From the NCBI RefSeq assembly GCF_046054155.1, contig NZ_JBEQCT010000008.1, positions 62,001 through 126,000 of the forward strand: 64,000 bases of DNA. Direction: 5' to 3'. This DNA comes from Celerinatantimonas yamalensis. Lineage in GTDB: Bacteria; Pseudomonadota; Gammaproteobacteria; Enterobacterales; Celerinatantimonadaceae. The position numbers and the translations under genes are program-made. This document shows positions 1-9,058 of this stretch, piece by piece; position 1 is the stretch's first letter; each line of letters opens with the position of its first letter. The notes under the pieces were generated by a model. The model made no database searches and had not been told where the DNA came from. It worked only from the letters and a program-made list of their open reading frames with translations.

Positions 1-258
1 TTGTGATTTTTTAATTTTATTTATTCATACTACATTTTATTTTTATATCACCATAAGTATAATTACCATCCCTATGGCGAGCTAAATTAATAATATATTT
101 TACTTTACCGTAACCAAAAAATTGATCATATATCAAAAGACTACCATAACGTATTAGCTAGCTAATTTTCCCTGCTTGATAACCACTAAGTCCATGGACA
201 GATTTGTGTTTTTTCATCCATACTGAAGACTAAATTCAATGACATGGATAGGGAAAAT

Positions 259-825
259 ATGGGTGCATTTGAGACAATGATACAAGGCGATCGTTATTGG
301 ATCAATGATCCACAATTAATTGAGATCCGTTTACATACCCGCGAACTGGTCGATGAATTTAACCAGTTAGCACCACGCGCAGAAGCTGAACGTCAACACC
401 TATTCACCCAATTATTCGCTGAAATAGGTGATGATGTTCATGTCGAAAAGCCTATTCATATTGACTATGGTTGCAATATTCATCTCGGCCATCATGTTTT
501 TATCAACTTTGGCTGGACGGTACTTGATTGCGCCAAAGTAACGATTGGCGATCATGTGTTTATCGGGCCACATGTGGCGATGTATACAGCCAATCACCCA
601 CTCGATAAAACCACCCGAGCAAACCATATTGGGGATGCCGAGCCTATCACGATTGGTAGTAACGTATGGATCGGTGGCAACTGCATTATTTTGCCAGGCG
701 TGACTATTGGTGATGACTGTGTGATTGGTGCCGGCAGCTTAGTAACCACCGATATTGAATCCGGTATGCTAGCGATGGGTCAACCTTGTCGGGCTGTTCG
801 GCCCGTACTAGAGGGTGCACGATAA
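259..825 (+). CDS. Maltose/galactoside O-acetyltransferase family protein
   Basis: Left-handed beta-helix acetyltransferase that moves acetyl from acetyl-CoA to a sugar hydroxyl in the cytoplasm, as Maa and LacA do. An N-terminal helical cap (residues 1-55) is followed by hexapeptide repeats with the catalytic His near residue 113 in the ANHPLD motif and the IGSNVWIGG segment. An upstream in-frame ATG at 244 exists, but AGGGA lies just before the ATG at 259, and that start gives 188 residues, matching the 183-187 usual for the family. It seems monocistronic. The true acceptor (maltose, galactoside, NodL-like or surface sugar) cannot be read from sequence. Confidence 0.88.
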   Translation: MGAFETMIQGDRYWINDPQLIEIRLHTRELVDEFNQLAPRAEAERQHLFTQLFAEIGDDVHVEKPIHIDYGCNIHLGHHVFINFGWTVLDCAKVTIGDHVFIGPHVAMYTANHPLDKTTRANHIGDAEPITIGSNVWIGGNCIILPGVTIGDDCVIGAGSLVTTDIESGMLAMGQPCRAVRPVLEGAR

Positions 826-939
826 GACTTGTGAAAGAGTACTGCAATGCGCTTTCTAGTTGCGCCTAAAATGAGTATTCTTTTTTCATTTATCAACCTA
901 AGATAGAGGGCATAGCTACCAATAAAGCAGGGGGTCTTG

Positions 940-1839
940 ATGACACGTTGGGGAATTTTAGGTGATGGCGCCATCGGTGGATTGTTTGCAGCCCGCTTGG
1001 CACTTGCTGGTTACTCTGTACAATTGGTGATGAGTAAAGCATTTCATCAAGGTGAAACAAAACGTTCGCTACACTATCAAGATGACCAGCAGCAAGTGGA
1101 CTTAGAATTAACCATTTGTGACCATACCGAGCAATGCGATATGTTATTAATCTGCACCAAGGGCTATCAAGTCGTTGATGCTCTGACAAGTATTCGGCTC
1201 TCTAAACACACTCAGTTAATAACGCTACATAATGGCATGGGCCCACAGCAGCAGTTAGTTCATCGTTATCCAGAACATCTAATTTGGGCTGGCACCACAA
1301 CGCATGGCGCAGAGCGCCATCAAAATATAATTCGTCATCAAGGCACAGGCATCACCACGGTTGGCCGCTATCCTAGTGGTCAATCTGAACAATTGCCCCC
1401 TCTCTGGATCATGGAACTCAATGCCGCGCTGGCTGATGTCGTTTATCACCCCCATATTGAGCAAGCATTGTGGCAAAAGCTTGCCATTAATGCCATTATT
1501 AATCCTATCACCGCGATTGCTCAGTGCTTAAATGGTGAACTGCTTACTCCTAGTTATCAACCCTTGATCCGCGAACTTGCCAATGAAATTCATCAAGTTG
1601 CAAAAGCCTGTCAGATTATTTTAAGTGATAGTGACATCATTCAATCGGTTCGCCAAGTTTGCCAGCACACGGCTAACAACCATTCGTCTATGGCCGAAGA
1701 TATACGCTGTCAGCGCCAAACAGAGATTGGCTTGATCAACGGTTACATTATCAGGAAAGCTCAAGAACATCAGATTGAAGTTCCTTTAAATCAACAAGTT
1801 GTCGAAAAAATTCTCAAAGGAGATTGTGCTAATGGTTAA
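940..1839 (+). CDS. panE: 2-dehydropantoate 2-reductase (ketopantoate reductase)
   Basis: NADPH-dependent reduction of ketopantoate to pantoate in pantothenate and CoA synthesis. The N-terminal Rossmann fold shows GDGAIG at residues 8-13, the HNGMG loop is present, and the C-terminal helical domain begins with KLAINAIINPITA, which carries the catalytic Lys. The 299-residue length fits the family (E. coli 303). The ATG at 940 follows a GGGGG ribosome site with 5 bases between; a TTG just upstream is less likely. Its end overlaps yajL by 8 bases, so the two are translationally coupled. Confidence 0.93.
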   Translation: MTRWGILGDGAIGGLFAARLALAGYSVQLVMSKAFHQGETKRSLHYQDDQQQVDLELTICDHTEQCDMLLICTKGYQVVDALTSIRLSKHTQLITLHNGMGPQQQLVHRYPEHLIWAGTTTHGAERHQNIIRHQGTGITTVGRYPSGQSEQLPPLWIMELNAALADVVYHPHIEQALWQKLAINAIINPITAIAQCLNGELLTPSYQPLIRELANEIHQVAKACQIILSDSDIIQSVRQVCQHTANNHSSMAEDIRCQRQTEIGLINGYIIRKAQEHQIEVPLNQQVVEKILKGDCANG

Positions 1840-2401
1840 TGTCATGGTGGCTGTTGCGCCAGGTAGTGAAGAGATTGAAACCGTATCAATAATCGATACA
1901 CTACGCCGAGGAAATTTTAGCGTCGATCTGGTCAGTGTGAGTGATGAGCTGATTATTTGTGCTTCTCGCGGCGTCAGACTGGTCGCTGATAAGCTACTCG
2001 AAGACGCCGATGTCGATGACTATCAACTATTAGTTATTCCCGGGGGAGCTAGCGGCAGCGAATATATGTGCAATACGCCCGAATTCATCAAATTTATTCG
2101 CGCGTTTTACCATGCCCCTAATTACCTTGCAGCCATTTGCGCCGCACCCGCCTTAGTGCTCGAACACCATCATATCTGCCCCGGTGCCACAATGACTTGT
2201 CACCCTCAATTTTTCCAAGACTTACCCGCACACAAACGTAGCAGCGAACGGGTTGTCATTGACCAACAAGCGAGGCTCATCACCAGCCGAGGTCCAGGAA
2301 CTGCCATTGAAATGGCTCTGCAAATTTTAGCGCTCTTAGGCAGTGAAGAGCTCGCTCAGCAAGTCGCCGAGCCTATGCTCATCGCAAGCCCATCGGCATA
2401 A
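1832..2401 (+). CDS. yajL: DJ-1/PfpI family chaperone or deglycase YajL
   Basis: DJ-1 superfamily protein of about 189 residues. The nucleophile-elbow cysteine lies in AAICAAP and the partner Glu in APGSEE near the N-terminus. E. coli YajL is described as an oxidative-stress chaperone and protein deglycase; the older name ThiJ is historical. The start at ATG 1832 has AAAGGAG about 9 bases upstream and overlaps the panE stop. The reading frame is open further upstream, but that stretch lies inside panE. The gene ends only 3 bases from the convergent thiI. Confidence 0.9.
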   Translation: MVNVMVAVAPGSEEIETVSIIDTLRRGNFSVDLVSVSDELIICASRGVRLVADKLLEDADVDDYQLLVIPGGASGSEYMCNTPEFIKFIRAFYHAPNYLAAICAAPALVLEHHHICPGATMTCHPQFFQDLPAHKRSSERVVIDQQARLITSRGPGTAIEMALQILALLGSEELAQQVAEPMLIASPSA

Positions 2402-2404
2402 CAG

Positions 2405-3859
2405 TTAGGCATGATGCCGATACACGCTGACATTACTATGACCTTGCTCTTTTAAATATAAGGCTTGCAGCTTACTCATCACGCCGCGATCACAATAGAG
2501 CAAATAATGTTTATCACTGGCTAGTTCCAAGAACCGCGTTCCTAGTTTAAAAAATGGAATATGAATAATTTGCGCGCCATCAATCACCAGCGGTTTGTGC
2601 TCGGTTTCTTCATCAGAGCGAATATCAATCACGATCTGCTCTGCACTAATCTCACTGACTGTATCCACTTCAACCACGGCGGCATCACTGTGCCGACCAA
2701 TGTCACGGATATCAACCACGCGCGCCTCATTAACGACTTTTTCTAAAATCTCACTATCGAAGTTGGCTTCCTCAGAAAGCAGCTTCGCTTCAACTGCTTT
2801 AACTGTCGGCTTACGAGAAATGACGCCACAATATTCGGGCATGGTCTCAGAGATATCGGCAGTCCCAATATGCCGAGCACAATCGATAATGCTTTGCTTA
2901 TCTCGAGCAATCAAGGGGCGTAAAATTAACGTGTTAGAAACTCTATCAATCATTGATAAATTAGTCAGGGTTTGGCTAGAAACTTGACCGACCGCTTCCC
3001 CCGTCACTAATGCCTGAATATCAAAATGCTGCGCCACCTGCGATGCTGCGCGAATCATCATCCGTTTGAGCACAACACCCATTTGTGAGTTATCCACTTT
3101 CGTGAGGATCTCTTCAACAATAGGTTCAAAGTCGATGCTGACAAATTTAACCCGATGCGATGACCCAAACTTTTGCCACAAATAATGAGCCATCTGCTTA
3201 ACGCCAATTTCATGCGCCGCACCACCCAAATTGAAAAAGCAGTAATGCACGCGTGAACCACGGCGAATCAACTCATAGCTGGAAACACCTGAGTCAAATC
3301 CACCGGAAATCAGTGATAAAACGCTCTCTTGAGTGGCAATTGGGAAACCGCCCAAACCTGGATGTTGCTCGGTTACCACATATAAATGCTGATTTTCAAT
3401 TTCCAGCCGTACGGTTACATCTGGGTTTTTCAATTTTACCCCAGAGGCATCACTGTATTGATTTAACCCACCACCGATGTAACGTTCTGCTTCTACGGAG
3501 GTAAAGTCATGTTCCCCAACACGACGAACACGGACACAAAAAGTTTTACCCGCTAACTTATCTTTCCAAATTGCTTGGGTGAGTTCATAGGCATGATGTA
3601 AATCGGTAAATTCGAAACTGGACACTTCCAAAAAGTGCTGAATACCGGGCGTACATTTGAGAGCGTCAACCAACTCATCACGCTTATCCGGCAAACGACT
3701 GGTGACCACCATATGATCCCAGTTTCGGCTGACGCGAATATCGTCATCAATACGACTGAGAACATTACGAATATTACCCTGTAATATTTTGCTAAAACGT
3801 TGCCGAACAGTTCGGCTTTTAATGGTGATCTCTGGGAATAATTTGATTATAAACTTCAT
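2405..3859 (-). CDS. thiI: tRNA 4-thiouridine synthase / thiamine thiazole sulfurtransferase ThiI
   Basis: Makes 4-thiouridine at tRNA position 8 and supplies sulfur for the thiamine thiazole ring. At 484 residues it is nearly identical in layout to E. coli ThiI (482): N-terminal ferredoxin-like and THUMP domains (about 1-165), PP-loop ATP pyrophosphatase with SGGFDSG, the conserved Cys in MPEYCGVIS, and a C-terminal rhodanese domain whose active Cys is in LLYCDRGVMS. The long form with rhodanese domain is therefore intact. An extended -10 element lies 30 bases upstream. Confidence 0.97.
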   Translation of the reverse strand: MKFIIKLFPEITIKSRTVRQRFSKILQGNIRNVLSRIDDDIRVSRNWDHMVVTSRLPDKRDELVDALKCTPGIQHFLEVSSFEFTDLHHAYELTQAIWKDKLAGKTFCVRVRRVGEHDFTSVEAERYIGGGLNQYSDASGVKLKNPDVTVRLEIENQHLYVVTEQHPGLGGFPIATQESVLSLISGGFDSGVSSYELIRRGSRVHYCFFNLGGAAHEIGVKQMAHYLWQKFGSSHRVKFVSIDFEPIVEEILTKVDNSQMGVVLKRMMIRAASQVAQHFDIQALVTGEAVGQVSSQTLTNLSMIDRVSNTLILRPLIARDKQSIIDCARHIGTADISETMPEYCGVISRKPTVKAVEAKLLSEEANFDSEILEKVVNEARVVDIRDIGRHSDAAVVEVDTVSEISAEQIVIDIRSDEETEHKPLVIDGAQIIHIPFFKLGTRFLELASDKHYLLYCDRGVMSKLQALYLKEQGHSNVSVYRHHA

Positions 3860-3888
3860 GATGACTACAGCGTTAAAATTTCGGCGCG

Positions 3889-3896
3889 ATTATACA
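3889..3896 (-). promoter_or_regulatory. Probable extended -10 promoter element of thiI
   Basis: Read on the minus strand, TGTATAAT sits about 30 bases upstream of the thiI ATG. It is an exact extended -10 hexamer. No good -35 hexamer is visible at 16-18 bases, which is common for extended -10 promoters. Confidence 0.45.
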
Positions 3897-3996
3897 CCGC
3901 TATGAGCTGAATGTGTATGCTCGTAAATTAAACTATACTGGCATTCGGCTCACAGCACGCGTCCCTTGGCTAGAATACGTCCCTTATTATCCCTAA

Positions 3997-4923
3997 TTAG
4001 TTATCGTTGATCGGCGTCACTTGGATCTGGCGTGATTGCAGTGCCTTGCCCTGCATAATACTAATTTCAACTCGTCGGTTACGCGCGCGGTGTTCCGCTG
4101 TGTCATTTTTAACTAATGGATCGGTATCCGCTAACCCCCGCACCACCAATCGGTCCTGATTAAACCCCGGAACTTGGATCATCACCTGCGCTACGGATAC
4201 GGCTCGCTGTGCTGACAAATCCCAGTTAGAGCGATAAAGTTCAGAATCAGGCGGCTGATTATCTGTATTGCCAGATACAACGATCTGCCCAGGAATATCT
4301 TTAATAACCGAGGCGACCTTACGAATAATCGGTCTAAATTGCGGTTGTAAAAACGCTGAACCCGATGGAAATGAGCCTTTTTCTCGAATTCGAATAATGA
4401 TCTGCTGTCCCAATGATTCAACTTCTAGCGCGCCTTCCTTGATCTCTGTCTTCAGCTGCACAGCAATTCGCCGTGCGGCCTCACTTTGTGCAGCGGTAGG
4501 TTGACTGGGTTGCGGCACAGGACGACTACTCGCTTGCGTAGAACTTCCCCCTGTTTGCTGGCCTGAGGTGCGCTCTTCGCCCCCCGCTTGGGAATTTTCG
4601 CCTTTTTGAAAGTCCAACTCAGTTTGAGTCATATCCGAGGTCTGTTGCATGATCGTTTCAATGGGAGTCGGTTCTGGACGACCCGGACGAAAGTCCAGTG
4701 CGATCACCGAGGTTCCTTTGGGAATATCTTTGACTTCTAATTTGTTTTGCACCCCAAATGCATACTTCATCGAACCCGCAATCTGCTTAAATTTCACCAC
4801 GTCCATTTCTGAAAAGGATAATAGCAATATAAAAAAGCATAGTAGTAGCGACATCAAGTCCGAAAACGTTGCCATCCATGCAGGTAACCCAGGCGGGCAT
4901 TTGCATTCTTCTTCTTCATCCAT
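3997..4923 (-). CDS. pomB: Sodium-driven flagellar stator protein PomB
   Basis: Stator subunit with one membrane helix (about residues 18-40) and a periplasmic OmpA-like peptidoglycan-binding domain (about 175-300, with the TDNQPPDSELYRSNWDLS region and RNRRVEI). The ion-binding Asp is in TFSDLMSLL, at residue 22 here. The N-terminus resembles Vibrio PomB rather than MotB of proton-driven motors, so sodium coupling is inferred. Two ATGs are adjacent (4926 and 4923); the second is better spaced from AGGA and matches Vibrio PomB. It lies 11 bases after pomA. Confidence 0.95.
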   Translation of the reverse strand: MDEEEECKCPPGLPAWMATFSDLMSLLLCFFILLLSFSEMDVVKFKQIAGSMKYAFGVQNKLEVKDIPKGTSVIALDFRPGRPEPTPIETIMQQTSDMTQTELDFQKGENSQAGGEERTSGQQTGGSSTQASSRPVPQPSQPTAAQSEAARRIAVQLKTEIKEGALEVESLGQQIIIRIREKGSFPSGSAFLQPQFRPIIRKVASVIKDIPGQIVVSGNTDNQPPDSELYRSNWDLSAQRAVSVAQVMIQVPGFNQDRLVVRGLADTDPLVKNDTAEHRARNRRVEISIMQGKALQSRQIQVTPINDN

Positions 4924-4934
4924 CATTCATCCTG

Positions 4935-5696
4935 CTACTCAGCAGCCCCTGTGTTACGTTTCGAAGCTGGTAGATAATTTTTCAATAGGCCTTCGATGAC
5001 TCGCGGATTTTGCCCATCTTGGATACCGAGTACCGCATCCAAAATAAGTGCTTGATTACGCGCCTCTTCACCAGAGCGAAGATCAAGCTTATTGGCGATA
5101 GGAATAGCCACCATGTTTGCCAATATCGCACCATACAAGGTAGTCAACAAAGCGACTGCCATTGAAGGACCAATGGATTTAGGGTCAGACATGTTAGAAA
5201 GCATCGCGACCAAGCCCACTAACGTACCAATCATTCCCATCGCAGGTGCCACATCCCCGATCGCTTTAAAAATACTCGAACCGACTTCATGGCGCTCCTG
5301 GGTTAACGCAATGTCTTTACGTAAGGTAGAGCGAACAACCTCAGCATCGTAGCCATCCACCAGCATACTAACCCCTTTAGCCATGAAGGGGTTGGGGATC
5401 TCCGCTTCCTCTAACGCTAAAAAGCCTCCTTTACGAGCAGAATCAGCTAGCTCAATGGCCTTTTGAATCAAGTCATCTGGTTTATCGACTTTAAATAAGA
5501 ATGCCTTACCAGCAATTTTAGCTGCTCCTAAAAACTGGCCAAGGTTGTACTTCATCAATACCACAAACATCGAACCACACAAAACAATTAATATGGAAGG
5601 CACATCCACAAACGAGCTAACATTGCCTCCCAACAGAATTGCCATTAAAACAAAGGCAAAGCCGCCTATTAAACCAACCAGCGTTGCTAAATCCAC
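4935..5696 (-). CDS. pomA: Sodium-driven flagellar stator protein PomA
   Basis: Four-helix inner-membrane stator subunit of the MotA/TolQ/ExbB family. It has 253 residues, as in Vibrio PomA, starting MDLATLVGL. The large cytoplasmic loop contains the torque-generating charged residues, and the helix 3-4 region has DVAPAMGMIGTLVGLV. It is the first gene of pomA-pomB and is divergent from xseB-ispA-dxs, the same arrangement as in Vibrio cholerae. Confidence 0.96.
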   Translation of the reverse strand: MDLATLVGLIGGFAFVLMAILLGGNVSSFVDVPSILIVLCGSMFVVLMKYNLGQFLGAAKIAGKAFLFKVDKPDDLIQKAIELADSARKGGFLALEEAEIPNPFMAKGVSMLVDGYDAEVVRSTLRKDIALTQERHEVGSSIFKAIGDVAPAMGMIGTLVGLVAMLSNMSDPKSIGPSMAVALLTTLYGAILANMVAIPIANKLDLRSGEEARNQALILDAVLGIQDGQNPRVIEGLLKNYLPASKRNTGAAE

Positions 5697-5957
5697 AGCA
5701 TCCTTCCTTCTCTAATCTGTATTGATGACTACCAGCCACTCTGTATCAGTAGACCGGTCAGTGTATCTGTTCGTATATTATGGACAATAATCTACAATAT
5801 CTATCGGTTAAGGAAATAAATACTTTAACCATAACCACCTAAGCCGTTATGATCGGGGGCAGACGTGTTGAGGTTACAATAACATGGTTCGGTGTCACCA
5901 CGAGAAAGTACGTGTTGACTTCTGACGGGGTATTGATCGAAATGATCAGGAGATTGA

Positions 5958-6203
5958 ATGGCAGCTAAAAAACCTGAAAATATGAGCTTTGAAGAATCAC
6001 TCAGCGAGCTAGAACAACTGGTTAAGGAGCTCGAACAGGGCGATCTGCCACTTGAACAAGCCATGAAGCATTTTGAACGCGGTATCGCCTTAGCTGGTGT
6101 GGGCCAAAAAAAGTTAGAGCAAGCAGAGCAGCAGATAAAAGTTCTTCGCCAAGCTGATTCTCAAACGCCGCTGACAACGCTGGGTGAAGGAGAATCACTG
6201 TGA
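5958..6203 (+). CDS. xseB: Exodeoxyribonuclease VII small subunit
   Basis: Small subunit that binds XseA to form exonuclease VII, which degrades single-stranded DNA. The 81-residue protein has the conserved coiled-coil segment FEESLSELEQLVKELEQGDL and the LEQAMKHFERG motif. An AGGAG site precedes the ATG. The last bases overlap the ispA GTG start, so ispA translation is coupled to it. Confidence 0.95.
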   Translation: MAAKKPENMSFEESLSELEQLVKELEQGDLPLEQAMKHFERGIALAGVGQKKLEQAEQQIKVLRQADSQTPLTTLGEGESL

Positions 6204-7090
6204 GTACCTGTTTGCAAATAAGTATGGATAGTTACCGTAGTCATATCGATTGCTACTTACTCGCTCAGTTGGAAGAGCTTGGGGAGCAATCCCCGCGCCT
6301 ACGCGATGCCATGCGTTATAGCCTGTTGCTCGGTGGTAAACGGATCCGCCCATTACTTGTCTATCTCGTTGGAGAATTAGTCGAAGCACCGATGGCGCGC
6401 TTAGATCCCGTAGCCGCTTCAATTGAAGCCATCCATGCTTATTCATTAGTACACGATGATCTGCCCGCCATGGATAATGATTCACTGCGCCGAGGTCAGG
6501 CCACTTGTCATATTGCCTTTGATGAAGCAACCGCTATTCTCGCAGGGGATGCACTACAAACGTTAGCCTTTACGTTGTTGAGTTCAGCGTCAGGCTTCAA
6601 TCCTAAAGCTCAGCTGTCAATGCTCAAAGAGCTCAGCATTGCCGCCGGTTATCAAGGAATGTGCGCAGGACAGGCCATCGATATTGATGCAACGGGGCAA
6701 ACTCAAACATTAGCCGAACTAGAAGCGATGCACCGACTTAAAACTGGCGCTTTGATTCAAGCAGCAGTAAAATTGGGGGCTATCGCCTCAGGGATTGATC
6801 ATCCTGATGAGCAAAATGCACTCGCTCGCTACGCTCAAGCCATTGGTCTTGCCTTTCAAGTTCGTGATGATGTGTTAGATATCATTGCTGATACGCAAAC
6901 CCTAGGCAAACCGCAAGGCAGTGATGTTCAACACCGAAAAAACACCTATCCATCGTTGTTAGGATTAGAGCAAGCACAGCACAAATGTCATACTTTGCGA
7001 CTTGAAGCACTACATGCACTCGACGCATTACCCTACAATACTGACAAACTCGCGTTACTCGCAGATTACATTGTCAAGCGAGATAAATAG
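6200..7090 (+). CDS. ispA: Farnesyl diphosphate synthase (geranyltranstransferase)
   Basis: Condenses dimethylallyl and geranyl diphosphate with isopentenyl diphosphate to give farnesyl diphosphate. The first Asp-rich motif is DDLPAMDND and the second is DDVLD, with GGKRIRP upstream and KTGALI between. The GTG start at 6200 overlaps the xseB TGA and has GGAG 8 bases upstream; the 296-residue product fits the family (E. coli 299). It is the middle gene of xseB-ispA-dxs. Confidence 0.95.
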   Translation: MSTCLQISMDSYRSHIDCYLLAQLEELGEQSPRLRDAMRYSLLLGGKRIRPLLVYLVGELVEAPMARLDPVAASIEAIHAYSLVHDDLPAMDNDSLRRGQATCHIAFDEATAILAGDALQTLAFTLLSSASGFNPKAQLSMLKELSIAAGYQGMCAGQAIDIDATGQTQTLAELEAMHRLKTGALIQAAVKLGAIASGIDHPDEQNALARYAQAIGLAFQVRDDVLDIIADTQTLGKPQGSDVQHRKNTYPSLLGLEQAQHKCHTLRLEALHALDALPYNTDKLALLADYIVKRDK

Positions 7091-7110
7091 CCGTTGCTAT
7101 ATACCAATTT

Positions 7111-8961
7111 ATGAGTCTGAATATTCGAGATTATCCAATATTGGCCTTAGTCGATGGTCCTCAGGACCTACGCCAATTACCTATATCTAAGTTACCCCAG
7201 CTTTGTAATGAACTTCGGGAATACTTACTTAAAACGGTTAGTCAGTCCAGTGGCCATCTAGCTTCAGGTCTTGGGGTTGTAGAACTGACTGTTGCCTTGC
7301 ATTATGTCTATAAAACGCCGTTTGATAAGTTAGTGTGGGATGTGGGTCATCAAGCTTACCCACATAAAATTCTCACAGGACGTCGCGATCAGATGACGAG
7401 CATTCGACAAAAGGGAGGGTTGCATCCTTTCCCATGGCGAGAAGAAAGCGAGTATGATTCGCTCAGTGTTGGCCATTCTAGCACCTCGATTAGCGCAGCA
7501 TTAGGGATGGCGGTCTCAGCAAGTATCGAACAAACCGGCCAAAAAGTGGCCGCGATCATCGGCGATGGCGCAATGACAGCGGGCATGGCATTTGAAGCGC
7601 TCAACCATGGTGGCGCTCGCAATGATGATTTGCTAGTCATTCTCAATGATAACGAAATGTCGATTTCTGAAAATGTTGGCGCACTCAATAATTCACTCGC
7701 ACGGCTGATGTCTGGCAATGTCTACGCCACTTTACGTGAAGGTGGAAAAAAGATCTTACAGAGTATTCCACCCATTAAGGAGCTGGCCAAGCGCACCGAA
7801 GAACACCTCAAAGGGATGGTTGTTCCCGGCACCTTATTTGAAGAATTTGGCTTTAACTATATTGGTCCGGTTGATGGCCATGATGTCATTGGGTTAGTGC
7901 AAACGCTTAAAAACATGCGCGATCTCAGTGGACCGCAATTTTTACATGTGATCACCAAAAAAGGGAAAGGCTATTTGCCTGCTGAGCAAGATCCTATTGG
8001 CTATCACGCAGTCTCTAAGTTTGATCCGAAACAAAATGATTTACCCAAAAAATCATCCACAACCACCTTCTCCAAAGTTTTTGGACAATGGTTGTGTGAT
8101 ATGGCAGCGCGCGATCCGAAATTAATGGGGATTACCCCAGCCATGCGCGAAGGTTCTGGCATGGTAGAATTTTCCAAACGCTTTCCGCAGCAATACTTTG
8201 ATGTTGCCATTGCCGAACAACATGCATTAACTTTTGCCGCGGGGTTAGCCATTGGGGGACAACGGCCCGTTGTTGCAATTTACAGCACCTTTTTACAACG
8301 TGCTTATGATCAATTAATTCATGATATCGCGATTCAAAACCTTCCGGTACTGTTAGCCATTGATAGAGCGGGTATAGTCGGCGCCGATGGACCAACCCAT
8401 CAAGGCGCATTTGATTTAAGCTTCATGCGCTGCATTCCCAATCTCACCATTATGACGCCATCAGATGAAAATGAATGTCGCCAGATGCTCTATACTGGGT
8501 ATCAATTGGGAACACCTGCGGCGGTGCGTTATCCACGCGGCGGAGCAATTGATACGCCGATAAGCATCGAAATGAGTGAACTACCTATCGGCAAAGCGGT
8601 GATTCGCCGTCAAGGCCATGAAACAGCGATTTTGTGTTTTGGCCCCTTGCTCCATGAAGCCCTGCTAGCGGCAAAAATACTCGACGTGACCGTAGTGGAT
8701 ATGCGATTTGTCAAACCACTTGATCATGACTGCATTGATAAGTTAACCCAAACCCATCAGCAATTAGTCACCTTAGAAGATAATGCCATCATCGGCGGCG
8801 CTGGATCAGCAGTTGCTGAGTATTTAATGCAGCAAGGTAGCAACGTAAAACTGTTACGACTTGGTTTGCCCGATCATTTCATTGCCCAAGGCTCGCAAGC
8901 TGAAGTCTATGCTCAATTGGATCTTGATTGTGCAGGAATTATTCGCCGTCTCAGCGCATAA
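7111..8961 (+). CDS. dxs: 1-deoxy-D-xylulose-5-phosphate synthase
   Basis: Thiamine diphosphate enzyme joining pyruvate and glyceraldehyde 3-phosphate, the first step of the MEP isoprenoid pathway. Its 616 residues include DVGHQAYPHKILTGRR, the ThDP motif GDGA...LNDNEMSIS, and FDVAIAEQHA with the catalytic Glu. It follows ispA by 20 bases. No Shine-Dalgarno sequence is visible before the ATG, suggesting poor independent initiation. A hairpin at 8996-9024 lies between it and the convergent gene. Confidence 0.97.
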   Translation: MSLNIRDYPILALVDGPQDLRQLPISKLPQLCNELREYLLKTVSQSSGHLASGLGVVELTVALHYVYKTPFDKLVWDVGHQAYPHKILTGRRDQMTSIRQKGGLHPFPWREESEYDSLSVGHSSTSISAALGMAVSASIEQTGQKVAAIIGDGAMTAGMAFEALNHGGARNDDLLVILNDNEMSISENVGALNNSLARLMSGNVYATLREGGKKILQSIPPIKELAKRTEEHLKGMVVPGTLFEEFGFNYIGPVDGHDVIGLVQTLKNMRDLSGPQFLHVITKKGKGYLPAEQDPIGYHAVSKFDPKQNDLPKKSSTTTFSKVFGQWLCDMAARDPKLMGITPAMREGSGMVEFSKRFPQQYFDVAIAEQHALTFAAGLAIGGQRPVVAIYSTFLQRAYDQLIHDIAIQNLPVLLAIDRAGIVGADGPTHQGAFDLSFMRCIPNLTIMTPSDENECRQMLYTGYQLGTPAAVRYPRGGAIDTPISIEMSELPIGKAVIRRQGHETAILCFGPLLHEALLAAKILDVTVVDMRFVKPLDHDCIDKLTQTHQQLVTLEDNAIIGGAGSAVAEYLMQQGSNVKLLRLGLPDHFIAQGSQAEVYAQLDLDCAGIIRRLSA

Positions 8962-8995
8962 ATAGCCTGACCATCACGATATACCTTGGACGAAA

Positions 8996-9024
8996 GCAAC
9001 AGTTGTGGATCACACAGCTGTTGC
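8996..9024. terminator. Hairpin between convergent dxs and the distal dpp-operon gene
   Basis: GCAACAG (8996-9002) pairs with CTGTTGC (9018-9024), and TGTG/CACA pair inside around a GAT loop. No T-run follows on either strand, so this may be a weak or Rho-assisted terminator or simply a stable hairpin between two 3' ends. Confidence 0.35.
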
Positions 9025-9058
9025 CACTGCGATGAATAACACCACAGTTGTATGTCAT

